A DNA stretch of 64,000 bases. Source: Apium graveolens (lineage: Eukaryota; Streptophyta; Magnoliopsida; Apiales; Apiaceae). Shown one piece after another: positions 60,940-64,000 of the stretch. The position numbers and the translations under genes are program-made. Within the stretch, counting starts at the first letter, position 1, and every line of letters starts with the position of its first letter. The notes under the pieces are model-generated. The model had not been told where the DNA came from. It made no database searches and was given only the letters and a program-made list of their open reading frames with translations. The DNA lies in the NCBI RefSeq assembly GCF_009905375.1, contig NW_027417117.1, forward strand, positions 1 through 64,000. The letters run 5' to 3'.

Positions 60940-63900
60940 TGGAACTGGGGTTTCCGAATAATTCTCGTAGGCAGTAGTAGTGCACGAGGTATGGAGCAAA
61001 AATTGAGGCGGCCAGTTTTATGGATATCTTCTAATAATTTATCCCTATGTATTTATGATATTGCATTCTCGTTTATTTGGGGTCATCCGTAAGTGAATCG
61101 GGGCTGAAACGAATGGAACTAGATTTTCGAATAATTCTCTAGGCGTAGTACACGAGGTATTGAGAAAAAATTGAGGCAACCCGTTTTATGGATATCTTCT
61201 AATAATTTATCCCTATGGATTTATAAAATTGCATTCGCATTTATTTGGGGTCGTCCATAAGTGAATCGGGGCTGAAACGAATGGATCTGGGTTACCGAAT
61301 AATTCTCGTAGGTAGTAGTACACGAGGTATGGAGCAAAAATTGAGGCGGCCCCATTTTATTGATATCTTTTCATAATTTATCCCTATGGATTTATGAAAT
61401 TGCGTTCGCATTTATTTGGGGACGTCCGTAAGTGAATCGGGGCTGAAACGAATGGAACTGGGTTTCCGAATAATTCTCGTAGGCTGTAGTTCACGAGGTA
61501 TGGAGCAAAAATTGAGGCGGCCCGATTTATGGATATCTTTTCATAATTTATCCTTATGGATTTATGAAATTGCGTTCGCGTTTAGTTGGGGACGTCCGTA
61601 ACTGAATCGGGGCTGAAATGAATGGAACTGGATTTCCGAATAATTCTCGTAGGCTGTAGTACACGAGGTAGGAGCAAAAATTAAGGCGGCCCGATTTATG
61701 GATCAATTTTTATAATTTATCCCTATGGATTTATGAAAATGCGTTCGTCGTTTATTTGGGGACGTCCGTAAGTGAATCGGGGCTGAAACGAATGGAACTA
61801 GGTTCCGAATAATTCTCGTAGGCAGTAGAACACGAGGTATGGAGCAAAAATTGAGGCATCCCATTTTATTGATATCTTTTCATAATTTATCCCTATGGAT
61901 TTATGAAATTGCTTTCGCGTTTATTTGGGGACGTCCGTAAGTGAATCGGGGCTGAAACGAATGGAACTAGGTTTCCGAATAATTCTTGTAGGCAGTAGTA
62001 CATGAGGTATGGTGGAAAAAATTGAGGAGGCCCGTTTTATGGATATCTTTTCATAATTTATCCCTATGGATTTTTGAAATTGCATTCGCGTTTATTTGGG
62101 GACGTCCGTAAGTGAATCGGGGCTGAAAGGAATGGGACTAGGTTTCCGAATAATTCTCGTAGGCAGTAAGTAGTACACGAGGTATGGAGCAAAAATTGAG
62201 GCGGCCCGTTTTATGGATATATTTTCATAATTTATCCCTATGTATTTATGAAATTACATTAGCGTTTATTTGGGGTCGTCCGTAATTAAAATCGGGGCTG
62301 AAACGAATGGAACTGGGTTTCTGAATAACTCTCGTAGGCAGTAGTAGTAGTACACGAGAGTATGGAGCAAAAATTGAGGCGGCCCGTTTAATGGATATCT
62401 TTTCATAATTTATCCCTATGGATTTATGAAGTTGCATTTGCGTTTATTTGGGGTCGTTCGTAAGTGAATCGAGGCTGAAATGAATGAAACTAAGTTTCCC
62501 GATAATTCTCGTGGGCAGTAGTACACGAGGTATCGAGCAAAAATTGAGGTGGCCCGTTTTTATGGATATTCTTTTCATAATTTATCCTTATTGGATTTAT
62601 GAAATTGTGTTCGCGTTTATTTTGGGGACGTCCGTAAGTGAATCGGGCTGAAACGAATGGAACTAGGTTTCCGAATAATTCTCATAGGCATAGTAGTACA
62701 CGAAGTTATGGAGCAAAAATTGAGGCGTGCCGATTTTATGGATATATTTTCATAATTTATCCCTATGGATTTATGAAATTGCATTCGCGTTTATTTGGGG
62801 TTGTCCGTAAGTGAATCGGGGCTGAAACGAATGGAATTGGGTTTCCGAATAATTCTCTAGGCGTAGACACGAGGGTATTGAGCAAAAATTGAGGCAACTC
62901 GTTTTGTGGATATCTTCTAATAATTTATCCCTATGGATTTATGAAATTGCATTCGCGTTATTTGGGGTCGTCCGTAAGTGAATCGGGGCTGAACGAATGT
63001 AAGTGGGTTTCCGAATAATTCTCGTAGGCAGTAGTACACGAGGTATGGAGCAAAAATTGGAGACGGCCCGTTTTATGGATATCTTTTGATAATTTATCCC
63101 TATGGATTTATGAAATTACATTTACATTTATTTGGGGTCGTTCGTAAATGAATCAGGGCTAAAACCGAAATGGAACTGGGTTTCCGAATAATTCTCGTAG
63201 GCAGTAGTAGTGCACGAGGTATGGAGCAAAAATTGAGGCGGCCAGTTTTATGGATATCTTCTAATAATTTTTCCCTATGTATTTATGATATTTTATTCTC
63301 TTTTAATTGGGGTCGTCCGTAAGTGAATCGGGGCTGAAACGAATGGAACTGGATTTTCGAATAATTCTCTAGGCGTAGTACACCAGGTATTGAGCAAAAA
63401 TTGAGGCAAACCCGTTTTATGGATATCTTCTAATAATTTATCCCTATGGATTTATAAAATTGCATTCGCATTTATTTGGGGTCGTCCATAAGTGAATCGG
63501 GGCTGAAACGAAGGGAACTGGGTTACCGAATAATTCTCGTAGGTAGTAGTACACGAGGTATGGAGCAAAAATTGAGGCAGCCCATTTTATTGAAATCTTT
63601 TCATAATTTATCCCTATGGATTTATGAAATTGCGTTCGTTTTATTGGGGATGTCCGTAAGTGAATCGGGGCTGAAACGAATGGAACTGGGTTTCCGAATA
63701 ATACTCGTAGGCTGTAGTACACGAGGTATGGAGCAAACATTTAGGCGGCCCGATTTATGGATATCTTTTTCATAATTTATCCTATGGATTTATGAAATTG
63801 CGTTCGCGTTATTTGGGGACGTCCGTAACTGAATCGGGGCTGAAATGATGGAACTGGGTTTCCGAATAATTCTCGTTAGGCTGTAGTACACGAGGTATGG

Positions 63901-64000
63901 AGCAAAAATTGAGGCGGCCTGATTTATGGATAAATTTTTATAATTTATTCCCTATGGATTTATGAAATTGCGTTCGCGTTTATTTGGGGACGTCCGTAAG
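60940..64000. other. Indel-rich zone 3 (probable low-quality consensus)
   Basis: Indels begin at ~60950 (actggggtttccg) and become frequent after ~61700, for example ttcgtcgttt at ~61745, gcccgttttta at ~62554 and ggcaaacccg at ~63405. It includes copy 2 of the segmental duplication. Confidence 0.7.
61960..64000 (+). repeat. Segmental duplication, copy 2 (m5-m17, runs off the window)
   Basis: It matches 51750-53785 at an offset of about 10.2 kb, with the same rare variants in the same order. The offset grows slightly along its length because of single-base indels in this copy. It starts where m17 (~61940) switches into m5 (ttcttgtaggcag at ~61982). Confidence 0.85.

Larger units (their letters stand above)
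48986..64000 (+). repeat. Satellite array, right block
   Basis: The same ~170-bp monomer family in the same orientation as the left block, resuming directly at the cut edge of the GBSS exon and running to the window end. The first monomer is an m20 type (gtggtcgtccataag, then gtatacgagg and gtgaaaaattt). The block holds the second part of unit U8, all of U9 and part of U10. It carries more substitutions and rearrangements than the left 25 kb. Confidence 0.98.
59029..64000 (+). repeat. HOR unit U10, partial and rearranged
   Basis: m1-m17 are in order to ~61940, then the array re-enters at m5 and runs through m16 to the window end at m17. Its first part shares variants with U2 and U3 (gaggctgcc at ~59130, aaacaaatgg at ~59232, tttgggacg at ~60393) rather than with its neighbours U7-U9. 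Indels become common after ~61,700. Confidence 0.8.

Noticed and set aside
303..63775. Well over a hundred open frames of 60-117 codons, on both strands, with very similar proteins
   Set aside because: They are translations of the satellite monomer. Most plus-strand ones start at TTG and end at the TAA in cgtccgtaag of the next monomer, and the frame shifts each monomer because 170 is not a multiple of 3. There is no ribosomal, promoter or conservation signal apart from the repeat.

Overview
This window is almost entirely one plant-type satellite DNA array. A monomer of about 170 bp, always in the same (+) orientation, fills 1-47331 and about 48986-64000. The only other sequence is an island of about 1.65 kb (47332 to about 48985). 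It carries the 3' end of a granule-bound starch synthase (GBSS, 'waxy') gene on the minus strand plus its downstream flank. GBSS with short introns and canonical plant splice sites points to a land plant, and the residues look eudicot. The species cannot be named from the sequence. The setting fits a centromeric or pericentromeric satellite block from a long-read assembly.

The satellite is organised as a very long higher-order repeat (HOR). Diagnostic variants recur every ~6300 bp, which is 37 monomers of ~170.3 bp. I number monomers m1-m37, with m1 being the one whose start reads ggcgtcgtccgtaaatg. Units U1-U4 (372-25548) are regular 37-mers. From 25.5 kb rightwards every unit is rearranged. 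U5 has about 41 monomers. U6 has about 25 (m8-m19 lost). U7 has about 39. U8 is scrambled and interrupted by the GBSS island. U9 has about 47. U10 jumps from m17 back to m5 and ends in a 2 kb copy of part of U9. Most of these breakpoints fall at m17-m19, and the gene fragment lies in extra monomers at the same place. Within the 37-mer, m1-m20 and m21-m37 are related, so the unit itself looks like an old duplication.

The GBSS piece keeps the last five coding exons, all in frame with GT/AG introns and a normal stop. The upstream ~60% of the protein is missing and is replaced by satellite directly at the exon edge. Introns are retained, so it is a DNA-level fragment, not a retrocopy.

Sequence quality is uneven. 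About 1-3600, 24.4-36.4 kb and 60.9-64 kb carry dense single-base indels relative to the matching monomers elsewhere, probably an unpolished or low-coverage consensus. Rearrangements inside those zones need read-level confirmation. The many short open frames across the array are monomer translations (most start at TTG and stop at the TAA of the next monomer) and are not annotated as genes. I see no rRNA, tRNA, CRISPR array, transposase or other complete gene.
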